DNA of 64,000 nucleotides from Gudongella sp049310905 (GCF_049310905.1 NZ_JBMEMN010000005.1:1-64000); one strand, 5' to 3'. Positions 34,393 through 43,156 are shown, counted from the first letter of the stretch. Translations and numbers: made by a program. Notes: generated by a model from the letters alone, not told the origin.

Positions 34393-35997
34393 ATGGTAAC
34401 CAAGTATATTTTCGTAACGGGAGGAGTAGTATCTTCTTTAGGAAAGGGAATAACAGCAGCCAGTATTGGACAGTTGTTAAAAAGCCGTGGTCTGAAAGTT
34501 ACAATCCAGAAGTTCGACCCATATATAAATGTCGATCCTGGAACTTTGAGTCCGTATCAACATGGGGAGGTTTTTGTAACTGAAGATGGAGCAGAGACTG
34601 ACTTGGACCTGGGTCATTATGAAAGATTTATTGATGAAAATCTTACAAAACACAATAGTGTAACTTCGGGTTCCGTCTACTGGACTGTTATATCAAAGGA
34701 AAGAAAAGGCGACTATGAGGGAAAAACTGTACAGGTAATACCTCATATTACAAATGAAATCAAGGAGAGAATAATACGCATATCTAGGTATCAGCCTCTG
34801 GATGTTGTCATCACGGAGATAGGTGGAACTGTAGGTGATATTGAATCTTTGCCGTTTATGGAAGCAATCAGACAGATTAAGCACGATGTGGGCAAGGAAA
34901 ATGTAATGTACATTCATGTTACCCTTATACCATATCTATCAATGGCTGGAGAACTTAAGACAAAGCCAACTCAGCACAGTGTCAAGGAATTAAGGAGCAT
35001 TGGGATACACCCAGATGCATTGATATGCAGAACCGAAAAACCTCTTGGAAGAGAGCTAAAGGAAAAGGTTGCTCTGTTTTGTGATCTGGAGATTGATGGA
35101 GTAATTGAAAACATGGATTCAGACAGCATCTACAATGTGCCTAGAATGATGGAGGAACAAGGTCTGGGCAAGCTAGTTGAAAGGAAACTTGGACTTCAAT
35201 GCAAAGAAGTTGATCTTTCCAGTTGGGATAATCTTGTCAATAAAATGGGAAAAATTGACAAGACTACAAGGATTGCTCTTGTCGGCAAGTACGTGGAACT
35301 GAAGGACTCCTACCTATCTGTGTACGAAGCCCTTACACATGGCGGAATTGCAAATGGTACGGATGTTCAAATTGATTGGATAAACGCTGAAAATCTCAAT
35401 GACCAGAATGCAGAAATAATTCTTGGAAAGGCTGATGGGATTCTTGTTCCTGGTGGGTTCGGTCATAGAGGTATTGAAGGAAAGATATCTGCTATACGCT
35501 ATGCAAGGGAGAAAAGGATACCATACTTGGGATTGTGCCTTGGGATGCAACTAGCCTGTGTAGAGCTTGCAAGAAACAAGGCTGGACTATATGGTGCACA
35601 CAGCACGGAACTTGATGAGAACACACCCCATCCTGTTATTTATATAATGCCAGATCAAAAAAATGTAAGGAACATTGGTGGTACATTAAGACTTGGATCA
35701 TATCCATGTCAATTAGGTCAAGGAACAAGGGCAAGAGAAATCTATGGAAGTGATATTATTACTGAAAGACACAGACACAGATATGAATTCAACAATGAAT
35801 ACAGGAATGTTTTGGAGGAAGCAGGAATGATATTTTCTGGTCTTTCCCCTGACAATAGTCTTGTTGAAGTGGTGGAGCTGAAAGATCACCCTTGGTTTGT
35901 AGCGGTACAGTATCATCCAGAATTCAAGTCAAGACCCACAAGACCGCACCCCTTGTTCGATTCATTTATAGAAGCTACACTTAAGAATTCTCAATGA
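34393..35997 (+). CDS. pyrG: CTP synthase
   Basis: PyrG aminates UTP to CTP with ATP and glutamine. The 534-residue length is standard. The N-terminal synthetase domain opens with YIFVTGGVVSSLGKGI (P-loop) and continues with KFDPYINVDPGTLSPYQHGE. The glutamine amidotransferase domain has the nucleophile C382 in GLCLGMQLAC and the His-Glu pair in VQYHPEF near residue 510. GGGAGGAAAG precedes the ATG. It is monocistronic, with its own promoter and the terminator at 36001. Confidence 0.97.
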   Translation: MVTKYIFVTGGVVSSLGKGITAASIGQLLKSRGLKVTIQKFDPYINVDPGTLSPYQHGEVFVTEDGAETDLDLGHYERFIDENLTKHNSVTSGSVYWTVISKERKGDYEGKTVQVIPHITNEIKERIIRISRYQPLDVVITEIGGTVGDIESLPFMEAIRQIKHDVGKENVMYIHVTLIPYLSMAGELKTKPTQHSVKELRSIGIHPDALICRTEKPLGRELKEKVALFCDLEIDGVIENMDSDSIYNVPRMMEEQGLGKLVERKLGLQCKEVDLSSWDNLVNKMGKIDKTTRIALVGKYVELKDSYLSVYEALTHGGIANGTDVQIDWINAENLNDQNAEIILGKADGILVPGGFGHRGIEGKISAIRYAREKRIPYLGLCLGMQLACVELARNKAGLYGAHSTELDENTPHPVIYIMPDQKNVRNIGGTLRLGSYPCQLGQGTRAREIYGSDIITERHRHRYEFNNEYRNVLEEAGMIFSGLSPDNSLVEVVELKDHPWFVAVQYHPEFKSRPTRPHPLFDSFIEATLKNSQ

Positions 35998-36000
35998 AAT

Positions 36001-36022
36001 AGCTCCCTTTAAGGGAGCTTTT
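36001..36022. terminator. Terminator between pyrG and the ABC permease gene
   Basis: AGCTCCCTT and AAGGGAGCT form a near-loopless palindromic stem with a T-run after it. It can serve both convergent genes. Confidence 0.75.
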
Positions 36023-37345
36023 CTACTCTGTTCTTATTGCTTCAATTGCGGATAGATTCATTGCTCTTCTTGCGGGATAGTATCCTGATATTATACCAAT
36101 CAAGGCTGAGAAACCAAGGGCGGCAAATACCAGCCAGATTGGAATTATTGAAATCTTGGTACCTGCACCAGTACCAAACATATCTCCAAAGGCGCTTCCA
36201 AATCTATTGATTCCGAAGGATAAAAGATAACTTACACCGATGCCGATAATTCCACCAAGCAGACCGATTAGGGCTGACTCAAACAGGAAAAGCTTTTTGA
36301 TATCGTTGATTGATGCACCGATGACCTTCATAATTCCAATTTCCCTGGTTCTTTCGTAAATGCTCATTACCATGGTATTTGTAATGCCAATTGCTGCTAC
36401 TAGAAGTGAAATGGCTCCAATTCCTCCAAGAACCAGCTGAATAATCCCTGCTGTCTCCTTCATTGACTCCAACTGGTCATTAAGACTGTATGCTTCATAC
36501 CCCATGGTTTTGATGGTATCCTGAACATCCTTTACATTCTTCATGTCATCGACTTTTACATCTATTCTCATATATTGAGAGGTATTGGCCTGCCCAGGAG
36601 CTGGTCTAGAATTCTCAGCCTTCTCCTTCTCCTTCACAAGCTTTTGAACCTCATTAAGTGGCATATAAACCCCGTAGCTGTGCTCCCAGTTTCCTCCTGC
36701 AAGAATTCCTGCAACCTTGATTTTATATTCCTTGTAATTGACTTTTTCCGTAGGTGGAATATTTGGATCATCCCAACCATAATTAGGATTCAAAGTCATG
36801 GTCATTCTGTCTTTCATAAGATCAACCTTGGGTTCTCTCCAGACTCGGGATTTTGGATCATAGAAGTTTTGAGCCATATCGCTACCGAAAAGTACAGTAA
36901 GTTCATCACCGGTGGCAAGGAGGCGACCTTCTCCCGCTTCAAATCCAAACTCTACCATGACATCTGGATCGATTCCTCTTATTGGAACACCTGAAACATA
37001 TCTTCCGTTAATTATTGTACCGTAGGTTTCAAGCGTTGGGCTGACTGCTATAACATTAGGTAGTGCCTTGAAACTTACGACTGCTGCATCGTCAAGACTG
37101 ACATCTTCCTTGCCGCCGTTTCCTGGCATGGAGGGATCAGACCATCCCTGCTGAACATTGATTGTGGTAAGACTTCCCCATTGAGAAATCTGATCCTCGA
37201 ATGCCTGGGAAAGTCCAAAGCCAAGGCTTAGCATAACTATAATGGAGCTTGTTCCAATGATTACACCAAGGACTGTTAAGAAGGTTCTCAGCTTTCTCCT
37301 CCACAGATTTTTAATTCCCATAAAGACAATGTCAAGGTTATTCAT
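36023..37345 (-). CDS. MacB/FtsX-type ABC transporter permease
   Basis: A 440-residue permease with one N-terminal membrane helix (about 18-40), a large extracellular MacB_PCD-like domain (about 45-285) and three C-terminal helices (about 305-435) of the FtsX type. MSIYERTREIGIMKVIGAS near residues 327-345 is the usual cytoplasmic loop. The start overlaps the end of the CARDB-protein gene by 8 bases, so the two are translationally coupled. Such permeases do not import substrates but couple ATP hydrolysis to movements outside the membrane (export, or mechanotransmission). Unlike classical MacAB, no MacA-type membrane fusion protein is present. Confidence 0.86.
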   Translation of the reverse strand: MNNLDIVFMGIKNLWRRKLRTFLTVLGVIIGTSSIIVMLSLGFGLSQAFEDQISQWGSLTTINVQQGWSDPSMPGNGGKEDVSLDDAAVVSFKALPNVIAVSPTLETYGTIINGRYVSGVPIRGIDPDVMVEFGFEAGEGRLLATGDELTVLFGSDMAQNFYDPKSRVWREPKVDLMKDRMTMTLNPNYGWDDPNIPPTEKVNYKEYKIKVAGILAGGNWEHSYGVYMPLNEVQKLVKEKEKAENSRPAPGQANTSQYMRIDVKVDDMKNVKDVQDTIKTMGYEAYSLNDQLESMKETAGIIQLVLGGIGAISLLVAAIGITNTMVMSIYERTREIGIMKVIGASINDIKKLFLFESALIGLLGGIIGIGVSYLLSFGINRFGSAFGDMFGTGAGTKISIIPIWLVFAALGFSALIGIISGYYPARRAMNLSAIEAIRTE

Positions 37346-39380
37346 CTATTTCCAGATCCTCATCGAATTTTTTTGCCTTCTTTCTGCGATAGAGAATAAT
37401 TCCACCGACCATTGCTAAAAGAACCAGTCCAGGAATGATAAATCTGGTCATTGAGCCTCCGGCTCCAGGATCTTCCATCGGTGGTTCCATGGGGAATTCA
37501 GGCATTGGTTCCATATCCATTACATTTAGACTGAAGGGTTTTCGCTCTTCTATCTTTTGACCTGTGGAGTCCTCAAATGTAAAGACGATTTCACCTTCAA
37601 GCTGCCCCGCTTCGCTTGGGATTACATAACCTTCAAAGAAATCACTGCTGCCACTATTGAAATTACCTACATAATACTGACCGTTTTCAGTCTGGAAATT
37701 GCCATCCAGCTTAACCATCATGTTGTACAAAGGAACCTTACCGGTGTTGTAGAATTCAACAGAAATAGGTGTGGACTGGCCCACGTAGCTTTCGGGGAAA
37801 AATCCAACTTCCCCTGAATCAAGCTTCGACTGTTGTACAACAGGGACTCCAATAAGTTCCACTGCGGTATAAGGATTTGCCAGACTGTCTTCGTATTCAA
37901 AATTCGCAGTCAGTGTATATGTCTTTGCCTTTGCATCAGGTACGGTGTACATGCTGATTGTCTTCTCGATTTTCCCCTTTGGAGGGATGCTGTCAATATA
38001 GAATGTATTTGAACTGTTCACCGGAGTAAAAACAGAGCCAGATTCAGTTTCTTCATCCGCAGTAAGATATATCTTTATGTTTCTTACTGTCTTTGTATTG
38101 TTTGTATTATAGAACGAAAGGCTCATCTGGAACTGATTCCCTGCACTTACAAGTGTTGGAGAGAAGCTGTACCTGTCTATAATAAGCTTTGGAGTGGACT
38201 GGTTTGCATTTTCATCTGGAGCGTTAAGGAATACTCCTATCATGTGCGTCAAGGATTCTCTCGATGCCGGCTCTACCAATTCATCTGTGTAGTCCACTGT
38301 TACTTCAATCGGGTAGTTTCTCGTTTGACCGGTTCTTGTCGTAACAAAGAGAAACTGAAATGACTGGACTTCTCCAGGCTGAATCTCCTGAGTCTTGGTT
38401 ATTCCAAGAGATTTAGGAACAAGACCGCTTTCATCCTGACTTGTTGCCTTTACTTCAACATTCTTAGCGGATGATTGCCCCTGATTTCTTATATCAAAGG
38501 TCACTTTAACCTCTCGGTTCTGTCCCAGGGCTCCAGTTGGGTACTTCAGGTTTTCTATGACAAGCTTTGAAGCTCTTTCATCATTTTTGGTAGCCTGGAA
38601 TGAAAAGTATTGCTGGGATTCGACAATGTTGTTGTCTGTATCTCTGTAGGTAATTTGAACCATCATCTCGTGATTGCCGGACCTGATTGTATTTGATGCC
38701 TGCAGTTCAAAATAAAGATAGCCTTTTCTTCCTCCTGAGATATCTGGGATTCTCTGGATGCTGAGTCCATTTGCAAGTATCAGTGATTCTTCTGAGAGCC
38801 CAGGGAGGCCAATGGTAATATTTCTTGCGGGTCCTTCGCCCAGGTTTGACAATTCAAACCCAACTACAACAGGATCTCCAGGATTTAAAGTAGCATTTGG
38901 CATAACATCTGTTCTTGAGACAATAAGATCAGGCGTGGTATCATCCTGAATGACCCTGATGTTTATCCTTTCACTTAAAGTGTACTTTTCTCCAAGATTA
39001 TCATAATACACAACCCTTAAATCCATTGAGTAAGTGTTGTCAGGAGCGTTATTGTTTATTTCCACATCAAAGCTGAAATTTTCTGTATCGCTTGATTTGA
39101 TAACATTTTCTTCTCTGTAGCTCTTACCATCCACAAGAACCATACCAGAGGAATCGGAATAAAGAGTCGCAGTTACATCAATTGCATCCTCATATCCATT
39201 GCTGTTCTTGATTCTTATATCTAGCTCAAGGTCTTTTCCTGGCTCTCCGGTAAAGGTATTGGGACTGACCATAATTAGATCAGGCTTGTCAAAGAATCCC
39301 TCTCCTGTTGCAAATACAGTTGCAGGAAGAATTGTAAATATCATAACCATTGCTAAGAAGCTGCTTAATAACCGTTTCAT
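37338..39380 (-). CDS. Large extracellular CARDB/NEW3-like protein, membrane-anchored, in an ABC operon
   Basis: A 680-residue protein with a Sec signal peptide (cleavage near VFATG, residue 27), then about five beta-sandwich modules of roughly 110 residues each, and a single C-terminal helix (RFIIPGLVLLAMVGGIILYR, about 644-663) followed by a basic-acidic tail. The modules begin near residues 33, 152, 275, 400 and 515 and share phrases such as PDLIVS, SKLVIENL and PKLIIDRY followed by a NxGxxxxxNI turn, as in CARDB/NEW3 (COG1361-type) domains. It lies between the ATPase and the permease, overlapping the latter. It probably forms the extracellular arm of the complex. Function unknown. Confidence 0.75.
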   Translation of the reverse strand: MKRLLSSFLAMVMIFTILPATVFATGEGFFDKPDLIMVSPNTFTGEPGKDLELDIRIKNSNGYEDAIDVTATLYSDSSGMVLVDGKSYREENVIKSSDTENFSFDVEINNNAPDNTYSMDLRVVYYDNLGEKYTLSERINIRVIQDDTTPDLIVSRTDVMPNATLNPGDPVVVGFELSNLGEGPARNITIGLPGLSEESLILANGLSIQRIPDISGGRKGYLYFELQASNTIRSGNHEMMVQITYRDTDNNIVESQQYFSFQATKNDERASKLVIENLKYPTGALGQNREVKVTFDIRNQGQSSAKNVEVKATSQDESGLVPKSLGITKTQEIQPGEVQSFQFLFVTTRTGQTRNYPIEVTVDYTDELVEPASRESLTHMIGVFLNAPDENANQSTPKLIIDRYSFSPTLVSAGNQFQMSLSFYNTNNTKTVRNIKIYLTADEETESGSVFTPVNSSNTFYIDSIPPKGKIEKTISMYTVPDAKAKTYTLTANFEYEDSLANPYTAVELIGVPVVQQSKLDSGEVGFFPESYVGQSTPISVEFYNTGKVPLYNMMVKLDGNFQTENGQYYVGNFNSGSSDFFEGYVIPSEAGQLEGEIVFTFEDSTGQKIEERKPFSLNVMDMEPMPEFPMEPPMEDPGAGGSMTRFIIPGLVLLAMVGGIILYRRKKAKKFDEDLEIDE

Positions 39381-40091
39381 TTATTCTGTTTCCTCCTTGT
39401 GAGTTTCTTGTGTCTCGATTTTTTCGATATTTCCATCCCGAAGATGCACAATTCTATTGGCGTAGTCTGAGATTTCAACATCATGGGTTACTATTACCAG
39501 AGTTTGATTAAAATCCTTTGCCATGCCGGTAATTAGATCCATAACCTCAAAGGTCGTTTTGGTATCAAGGTTCCCGGTAGGCTCATCTGCAAATACAATA
39601 CGTGGATTGCCAACAAATGCTCTGGCGATGCTTACCCTCTGCTGCTGGCCCCCACTCATTTCAGAAGGTTTATGATGGAGTCTGTCTCCAAGTCCTACGT
39701 TTTTTAGCATTTTAGCTGCAGCCCTTTCTCTGCTGGACTTGGATATTCCTTTGAAGGTTAGCACCAGACTAACGTTTTCAAGGGCTGTAAGGGTTGGTAT
39801 AAGGTTGTACGATTGGAATACAAAGCCAACATTAAGCTGCCTGAATTTTGTAAGCTGACGCTCATTCATCTTCTCCAGATGGTGGTTGTTTACGATAATT
39901 TCTCCCTTTGTTGGTTTTTCCAATCCTGCCATCATATTTAGGAGAGTGCTTTTTCCAGAGCCTGATGTTCCAATAAGGCAAATAAATTCCCTTTTTTCTA
40001 TGGAGAGACTGACATCATCAAGGGCTTTTATTTTTTCATCGCCCATTCGATATATTTTTTTTATGTTATTTAGTCTAATAAAATCATCCAG
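39381..40091 (-). CDS. ABC transporter ATPase of the LolD/MacB type, probable CTG start
   Basis: A 236-residue ATPase with Walker A GTSGSGKST, signature MSGGQQQRVSIARAF, Walker B IVFADEPTGNLDT and the His switch VTHD. The frame is open to a GTG at 40130, but that codon has no ribosome binding site. A perfect GGAGG sits at 40101-40105 and the first in-frame start-like codon after it is CTG at 40091, 9 bases away; ATG-containing alternatives are out of frame. It is followed without a gap by the extracellular protein gene and then the permease, forming a three-gene operon. It powers the permease. Confidence 0.85.
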   Translation of the reverse strand: MDDFIRLNNIKKIYRMGDEKIKALDDVSLSIEKREFICLIGTSGSGKSTLLNMMAGLEKPTKGEIIVNNHHLEKMNERQLTKFRQLNVGFVFQSYNLIPTLTALENVSLVLTFKGISKSSRERAAAKMLKNVGLGDRLHHKPSEMSGGQQQRVSIARAFVGNPRIVFADEPTGNLDTKTTFEVMDLITGMAKDFNQTLVIVTHDVEISDYANRIVHLRDGNIEKIETQETHKEETE

Positions 40092-40171
40092 GTTAATACA
40101 CCTCCTCTTTTGACAATTAAAGTCTACCACATTGGAGAGAAATAGTAGTTACAAAATGTTTAAAATGGAAC

Positions 40172-40204
40172 AAAAAAAAGATTGCAGGTCTTTCCTGCAA
40201 TCTT
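40172..40204 (-). terminator. Terminator after the PPi-phosphofructokinase gene
   Basis: AAGATTGCAGG and CCTGCAATCTT form an 11-bp stem; read on the minus strand it is followed by eight Ts. Confidence 0.92.
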
Positions 40205-40214
40205 AAATAACAAG

Positions 40215-41432
40215 CTATCTGTTTAATTTTTTCTCCACCTTTGGGGCTCTTATTCTTTGAGCCTGCGGCATGTCTGATCCAAGAAGTGGCAGTAAATAGT
40301 ACTTGAACGCTTCAGTTACATGGTTTCCTGCCTCATTAATGAATTCATTAGGCATGGATTTTGTGAACTTGGCCACTTCTGAAAGAGGTGAAAGCTGGTA
40401 GTCCACTGAGTATATTCCGGTTCTGTGGATAGTGACTGAGCCATCCACATTGTTCCAAAGTGCAAACTGTGCTGCCTTTTCACCGACTTCCCTTGCTTCC
40501 TGCTGGTCAACATCGGAAACGCAGCCTATAAAGGATCTTTGTAGATATCCAAAGGTATCACTTCGCACTCTTTTTATGCCAAGTCTATCCTTTATTGTAT
40601 TGGCAAGCAGATCACCCAATGCTCCTGTACCTGAAAGCTGTATGTTCCCGTGGCTGTCTTTTTCGACTTTTTCCTGTAGTGTTGCAATAATTGGAGTTCC
40701 ATTTTCATCAATAACTCCCTCTGAAACCGCTACTATGCACCTGCCATGCTCTTCATAGGCCTTCTTTACATCAGCCAGGAAGCTGTCCATTATAAAAGGC
40801 CTTTCAGGAAGATAGATCAGATGCGGTCCATCATCTGGATATTTCTGTGCCATTGAGGCTGCTGCTGTAAGGAAACCTGCATTCCTTCCCATTACAATTC
40901 CAATATAAACACCACCCAATGATCTAACATCAAGGTTGATTCCTATAAATGCCTGCGCTACAAAGCGGGCAGCAGATCCATAGCCTGGACAGTGATCATT
41001 TACCAAAAGGTCGTTGTCAATTGTCTTTGGTATATGTATCGCCCTTAACTCATACCCTGATTCCATGGCTTTTTGGTTGACTATTTTCACTGTATCAGCT
41101 GAATCATTTCCACCAATATAGAAGAAGAATCTGATATTGTGTGCTTCCAAGACCTTGAAAATCTTGTTGCAGTATTCATCATCCGGCTTGTCTCTTGTAG
41201 AGAACAAAGCAGCTGCAGGCGTTCTGGCGATTTTTTCAAAATTATTGGTGGTTTCCTGTGTAAGGTCAATAAGCTCTTCGTTGATAATTCCTGAAACACC
41301 GTGAAGTGCACCGTAGATTTTTTCAACCTGTGGGAATTTCCTTGCTTCAAGGACAACCCCAACCAGTGATTGATTTATTACGGCAGTCGGTCCACCACCT
41401 TGTGCTACCAATGCATTACCCTTAAGTTTCAT
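40215..41432 (-). CDS. pfp: Pyrophosphate-dependent 6-phosphofructokinase
   Basis: A 405-residue phosphofructokinase that uses pyrophosphate as phosphoryl donor. GGNDS at residues 107-111 has Asp110 where ATP-dependent enzymes have Gly, and PKTIDND (K136, D139) has Lys where they have Gly; both changes mark PPi dependence. GMGRNAG-like VMGRNAGFLTAAAS follows near residue 180. The reaction is reversible, so it can serve glycolysis and gluconeogenesis and saves ATP. The gene is monocistronic on the minus strand with its own terminator. An unusual ATP-binding variant with these changes is unlikely. Confidence 0.92.
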   Translation of the reverse strand: MKLKGNALVAQGGGPTAVINQSLVGVVLEARKFPQVEKIYGALHGVSGIINEELIDLTQETTNNFEKIARTPAAALFSTRDKPDDEYCNKIFKVLEAHNIRFFFYIGGNDSADTVKIVNQKAMESGYELRAIHIPKTIDNDLLVNDHCPGYGSAARFVAQAFIGINLDVRSLGGVYIGIVMGRNAGFLTAAASMAQKYPDDGPHLIYLPERPFIMDSFLADVKKAYEEHGRCIVAVSEGVIDENGTPIIATLQEKVEKDSHGNIQLSGTGALGDLLANTIKDRLGIKRVRSDTFGYLQRSFIGCVSDVDQQEAREVGEKAAQFALWNNVDGSVTIHRTGIYSVDYQLSPLSEVAKFTKSMPNEFINEAGNHVTEAFKYYLLPLLGSDMPQAQRIRAPKVEKKLNR

Positions 41433-41548
41433 AGTCAGTCCTCCCTTATTTGTAAGTAAATCTAGCTCAATTTCAATGTTATGTACTATTTATATATACC
41501 TCAATAATAACAGATTCAACCCTTTTCTTCAATATTACGCTGCTCTCT

Positions 41549-41566
41549 TGAAAATGAGCGTTTTCA
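41549..41566. promoter_or_regulatory. Inverted repeat upstream of kal
   Basis: TGAAAA (41549-41554) and TTTTCA (41561-41566) flank TGAGCG. It lies about 25 bases upstream of the extended -10 TGTTATACT (41588-41596), so it may be an operator of the kal gene. Confidence 0.35.
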
Positions 41567-41628
41567 GTAGTTTAGTTCTCAGGATTGTGTTATACTTAAG
41601 ACAAACAATGTAAAAGGGGGATTTTTCA

Positions 41629-42012
41629 ATGGATAAGGTAATGATCAGAATGAGAATGAGTGCCCACGATGCACACTACGGTGGAAATCTTGTTGACGGA
41701 GCAAGGATGCTTGGATTGTTCGGAGATGTTGCTACTGAGCTGCTTATAAGACACGATGGAGACGAGGGATTATTTGTTGCGTATGATATGGTTGAATTCA
41801 CTGCACCAGTATATGCAGGTGATTACATAGAGGCGGTTGGCGAAATAATCCATGTGGGCAATTCATCAAGGAAGATGAAGTTTGAAGCCAGAAAAGTAAT
41901 CGTTCCTAGACCGGATATCAACGATTCAGCCTGTGATTTCCTTGATGAGCCGATAGTTGTGGCAAGAGCTGAAGGAACATGTGTAGTGACAAAGGATAAG
42001 AAGAGGAAGTAG
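41629..42012 (+). CDS. kal: 3-aminobutyryl-CoA ammonia-lyase (lysine fermentation)
   Basis: A 127-residue hotdog-fold protein. MIRMRMSAHDAHYGGNLVDGARMLGLFGD matches the clostridial/fusobacterial Kal family (segment shown here as MIRMRMSAHDAHYGG and LVDGARMLGLFGD). It releases ammonia from 3-aminobutyryl-CoA to give crotonyl-CoA in anaerobic lysine degradation. Identification is strengthened by kce, the enzyme of the preceding step, 305 bases downstream. A repeat element lies between them. AAAGGGGG precedes the ATG. A general acyl-CoA thioesterase is the alternative, but length and neighbour favour Kal. Confidence 0.85.
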   Translation: MDKVMIRMRMSAHDAHYGGNLVDGARMLGLFGDVATELLIRHDGDEGLFVAYDMVEFTAPVYAGDYIEAVGEIIHVGNSSRKMKFEARKVIVPRPDINDSACDFLDEPIVVARAEGTCVVTKDKKRK

Positions 42013-42056
42013 AAATGACAATTCATAATTCTCGATGTACAATGCACAATTGAAAG

Positions 42057-42191
42057 CCTCGGCAACGATTTTTATCGGACCGCTCATACCCCCTCGATGA
42101 AATATCACAAAAATCGAAGATTTTTGGATATTTCTATCGCCGGGCACAAGCGGCTAAAACCTTGGCCAGGTAATGTCTTCAAAAATGTTCC
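42057..42191. repeat. Intergenic repeat family, copy A (with internal insertion)
   Basis: The outer parts, 42057-42087 and 42162-42191, recur in inverse orientation at 55922-55989 with only a few changes; weaker similarity extends a further 15 to 20 bases. In copy B about 74 bases between the two parts are missing and replaced by seven. The inserted part of copy A belongs to the branched structure at 42084-42282. The surrounding gap 42013-42317 has no gene; short AATTC-type repeats flank the element. Confidence 0.7.
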
Positions 42192-42282
42192 CGTCGACTT
42201 TCTAAAAGGCGATGTCATGAGTGCCCGACGATAGAATTCCTGGGAGTCTATGATTTCGTTGGAATTCATCGAGGGGGTATGA
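42084..42282 (+). other. Branched, four-stem inverted-repeat structure between kal and kce
   Basis: Outer stem P1: TCATACCCCCTCGATGAA (42084-42101) pairs perfectly with 42265-42282 (18 bp). Inside it are P2, a hairpin with GAAATATC/GATATTTC (42099-42106/42127-42134) capped by AAAAATC(GAA)GATTTTT; P3, CTATCGCCGGGCAC (42134-42147) with GTGCCCGACGATAG (42221-42234), one G-T pair, enclosing about 70 bases; and P4, GAATTCC/GGAATTC (42234-42240/42261-42267). Stems abut one another like a multi-helix junction. As RNA it would be made within the kal-kce transcript. It may be a structured RNA or a folded mobile element; no known class is recognised. Confidence 0.6.
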
Positions 42283-42317
42283 ACTGAGAATTGATTAAAA
42301 CGGGGGGCGATAGTAGA

Positions 42318-43145
42318 ATGGAAAAACTTATTATAACCGCTGCGATAAGCGGAGCGGAGGTTACCAAGGAGCACAATCCCAACATACCATATACGGTGGA
42401 AGAAATAGGAAGGGAAGCTGAATCGGCATACAAGGCTGGTGCAAGTATAATCCATCTTCATGTAAGGGAGGATGATGGAACTCCAACTCAAGACAAGGAA
42501 CGATTCAAGGAATGCATGGATGAAGTCAGAAGAAGATGTCCGGATGTTATCATCCAGCCTTCCACAGGTGGAGCTGTTGGGATGACTGATCAAGAAAGAC
42601 TTCAACCAACAGAGCTGCATCCTGAAATGGCAACTCTTGACTGTGGAACACTTAATTTTGGTGGGGATGAAATATTTGTCAACACTGAAAATACAATTAA
42701 GAACTTTGGAAAGCTAATGATTGAAAGAGACATCAAACCTGAAATCGAAGTATTTGACAAGGGAATGATCGACTACGCAATCAAGTTCCACAAGCAAGGT
42801 TTTATTAAGGCACCGATGCACTTTGATTTTGTACTTGGAGTTCAGATGGCTGCAACTGCAAGAGACCTCGCGTTTATGGTAGACAGCATTCCACAGGGAT
42901 CAACATGGACAGCTGCAGGAATAGGAAGAAACCAGTTTCAAATTGCAGCAATCACAATAGCAATGGGAGGAAATGTAAGAGTTGGATTTGAGGACAACAC
43001 ATATATTTCCAAGGGAGTTCTTGCAAAATCAAACGGCGAAATGGTAGAAAAAGTAGTTAGAATCGCAAATGAGCTTGGAAGAGAAATCGCTACTCCGGCA
43101 GAAGCCAGAGAGATTCTTGGACTTAAGCCACTTGAGGTAAAATAG
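42318..43145 (+). CDS. kce: 3-keto-5-aminohexanoate cleavage enzyme (BKACE family)
   Basis: A 275-residue TIM-barrel enzyme of the BKACE (DUF849) family. In lysine fermentation Kce reacts 3-keto-5-aminohexanoate with acetyl-CoA to give 3-aminobutyryl-CoA and acetoacetate. The zinc-binding HLHVR near residues 46-50 and PMHFDFVLG near 162-170 fit the family, as does the N-terminal LIITAAISGAEVTKE with the catalytic glutamate-containing loop. GGGGGG lies about 10 bases before the ATG at 42318. The upstream kal gene supports lysine as substrate. The other lysine genes (kamA, kamDE, kdd) are not in the window. Confidence 0.88.
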   Translation: MEKLIITAAISGAEVTKEHNPNIPYTVEEIGREAESAYKAGASIIHLHVREDDGTPTQDKERFKECMDEVRRRCPDVIIQPSTGGAVGMTDQERLQPTELHPEMATLDCGTLNFGGDEIFVNTENTIKNFGKLMIERDIKPEIEVFDKGMIDYAIKFHKQGFIKAPMHFDFVLGVQMAATARDLAFMVDSIPQGSTWTAAGIGRNQFQIAAITIAMGGNVRVGFEDNTYISKGVLAKSNGEMVEKVVRIANELGREIATPAEAREILGLKPLEVK

Positions 43146-43156
43146 ATAGATCTGTA

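Noticed and set aside
40215..41432. ATP-dependent phosphofructokinase
   Set aside because: Asp110 and Lys136 at the donor-specificity positions point to pyrophosphate.
42057..42282. The branched element as a group II intron, HEARO or IS605-type element
   Set aside because: No domain V-like hairpin, no associated open reading frame and no transposase could be recognised; size and layout fit none of them well enough.
42105..42620. A minus-strand frame of 171 codons across the kal-kce gap
   Set aside because: Most of it is antisense to kce, it has no ribosome binding site, and the remaining part is the palindromic repeat.
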